From the IMG/VR virus record IMGVR_UViG_3300011114_000575, positions 1 through 52,885 of that record: 52,885 nt of DNA; one strand, given 5' to 3'. The position numbers and the translations under genes were made by a program. A model generated the notes under the pieces. That model made no database searches. It had not been told where the DNA came from and was given only the letters and a program-made list of their open reading frames with translations. Within the stretch, counting starts at the first letter, position 1, and each line of letters opens with the position of its first letter. This DNA is from a virus. Below are positions 52,691 through 52,885 of this stretch, piece by piece.

Positions 52691-52885
52691 TGTTCAGCCC
52701 TCCGATCACGAAATGCCAGTCGGGCCAGCGCCATTAGAGCGCCAAACCTCGTTGTTAAAGCCGACGATCACCTGCGGGAAGTTCGTGCTGGGATCGGTGC
52801 CGTTCGCGCCGGGCGGGGAGAAGTCGTAATCAACGATGACAAACGGCGAAGTTACCGCCGTCGCAACAGCGTCGAGATACGCGCC
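52678..52885. repeat. Terminal redundancy, right copy
   Basis: Repeats bases 1-208 with A at 52759 against G at 82. It includes the first residues of the major capsid gene and the end of the 218-residue head gene, whose complete copy is at 29-685. Confidence 0.95.
52706..52885 (-). CDS. C-terminal part of the 218-residue head protein (redundant copy, cut by the window end)
   Basis: The last 59 codons and stop of the gene at 29-685, in frame, truncated by the window end. It differs by one codon (TTT Phe in place of CTT Leu). It is not a second gene but the same one seen twice because of the terminal redundancy. Confidence 0.9.
   Translation of the reverse strand, partial: GAYLDAVATAVTSPFVIVDYDFSPPGANGTDPSTNFPQVIVGFNNEVWRSNGAGPTGIS

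Overview
The window is an essentially complete genome of a tailed, double-stranded DNA phage, most probably a podovirus (short-tailed). The first 208 bases recur as the last 208 bases with a single mismatch, so the sequence closes on itself: about 52,677 unique bases, circularly permuted or terminally redundant. No integrase, excisionase or lysogeny repressor was recognised, so a lytic lifestyle is the simplest reading. A GapR-like (DUF2312) DNA-binding protein, a family largely confined to Alphaproteobacteria and their phages, and a GTA-type three-helix holin point to an alphaproteobacterial host. Which genus cannot be told from the sequence.

Layout. Two divergent transcription blocks start from a control region at about 18.64-18.94 kb that holds a leftward promoter, a tRNA-Leu(TAA) and a rightward promoter. 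Rightward (18.9-29.1 kb): a run of small accessory genes plus the recombination/replication core: a beta-clamp-like protein, a UvrD-type helicase, a PD-(D/E)XK exonuclease and a putative ssDNA-binding protein, followed by about 16 tightly packed small genes with several paralogue families. Leftward, first part (18.6-11.3 kb): PAPS-reductase-like enzyme, RuvC-like resolvase, primase-polymerase/RepA-type helicase, a protein with an SSB-like acidic tail, GapR-like protein and a DNA methyltransferase, with three repeat-rich intergenic spaces at 12.9-14.5 kb.

Leftward, second part (11.2 kb through the sequence ends and on to 29.1 kb): virion assembly and lysis. Order of transcription: small and large terminase, portal, two Gly-Gly-rich accessory proteins, GroES-like co-chaperonin, scaffold, two head proteins, major capsid protein, head proteins, Gly-rich fibre, gp4-like adaptor, zinc-finger protein, beta-helix tailspike, spanin-like protein, three-helix holin, Tlde1-like lysis enzyme, SU10-type adaptor, gp10-like nozzle, further tail proteins, GNAT acetyltransferase, a 1605-residue internal virion protein with two embedded S74-like modules, a second ejection protein, a tail fibre and a cupin protein. 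It meets the rightward block tail-to-tail at 29.13 kb.

Working model (inference). No DNA polymerase was recognised. The phage would prime and unwind with its PrimPol-helicase and borrow the host replicase, possibly through its own clamp-like protein. Two promoter architectures recur in the sequence: an early type (TTGC, 16-17 bases, TATGTAGG) and a duplicated type (TTGATT, 16-17 bases, -10 box, GAGGGCGCCC) that flanks the methyltransferase gene and would feed the methyltransferase and the terminase/virion operon. The most unusual features are these duplicated promoter-operator units, the repeat cluster around the gapR-like gene, the Gly-Gly motif shared by six virion proteins, and the duplicated S74-like modules.
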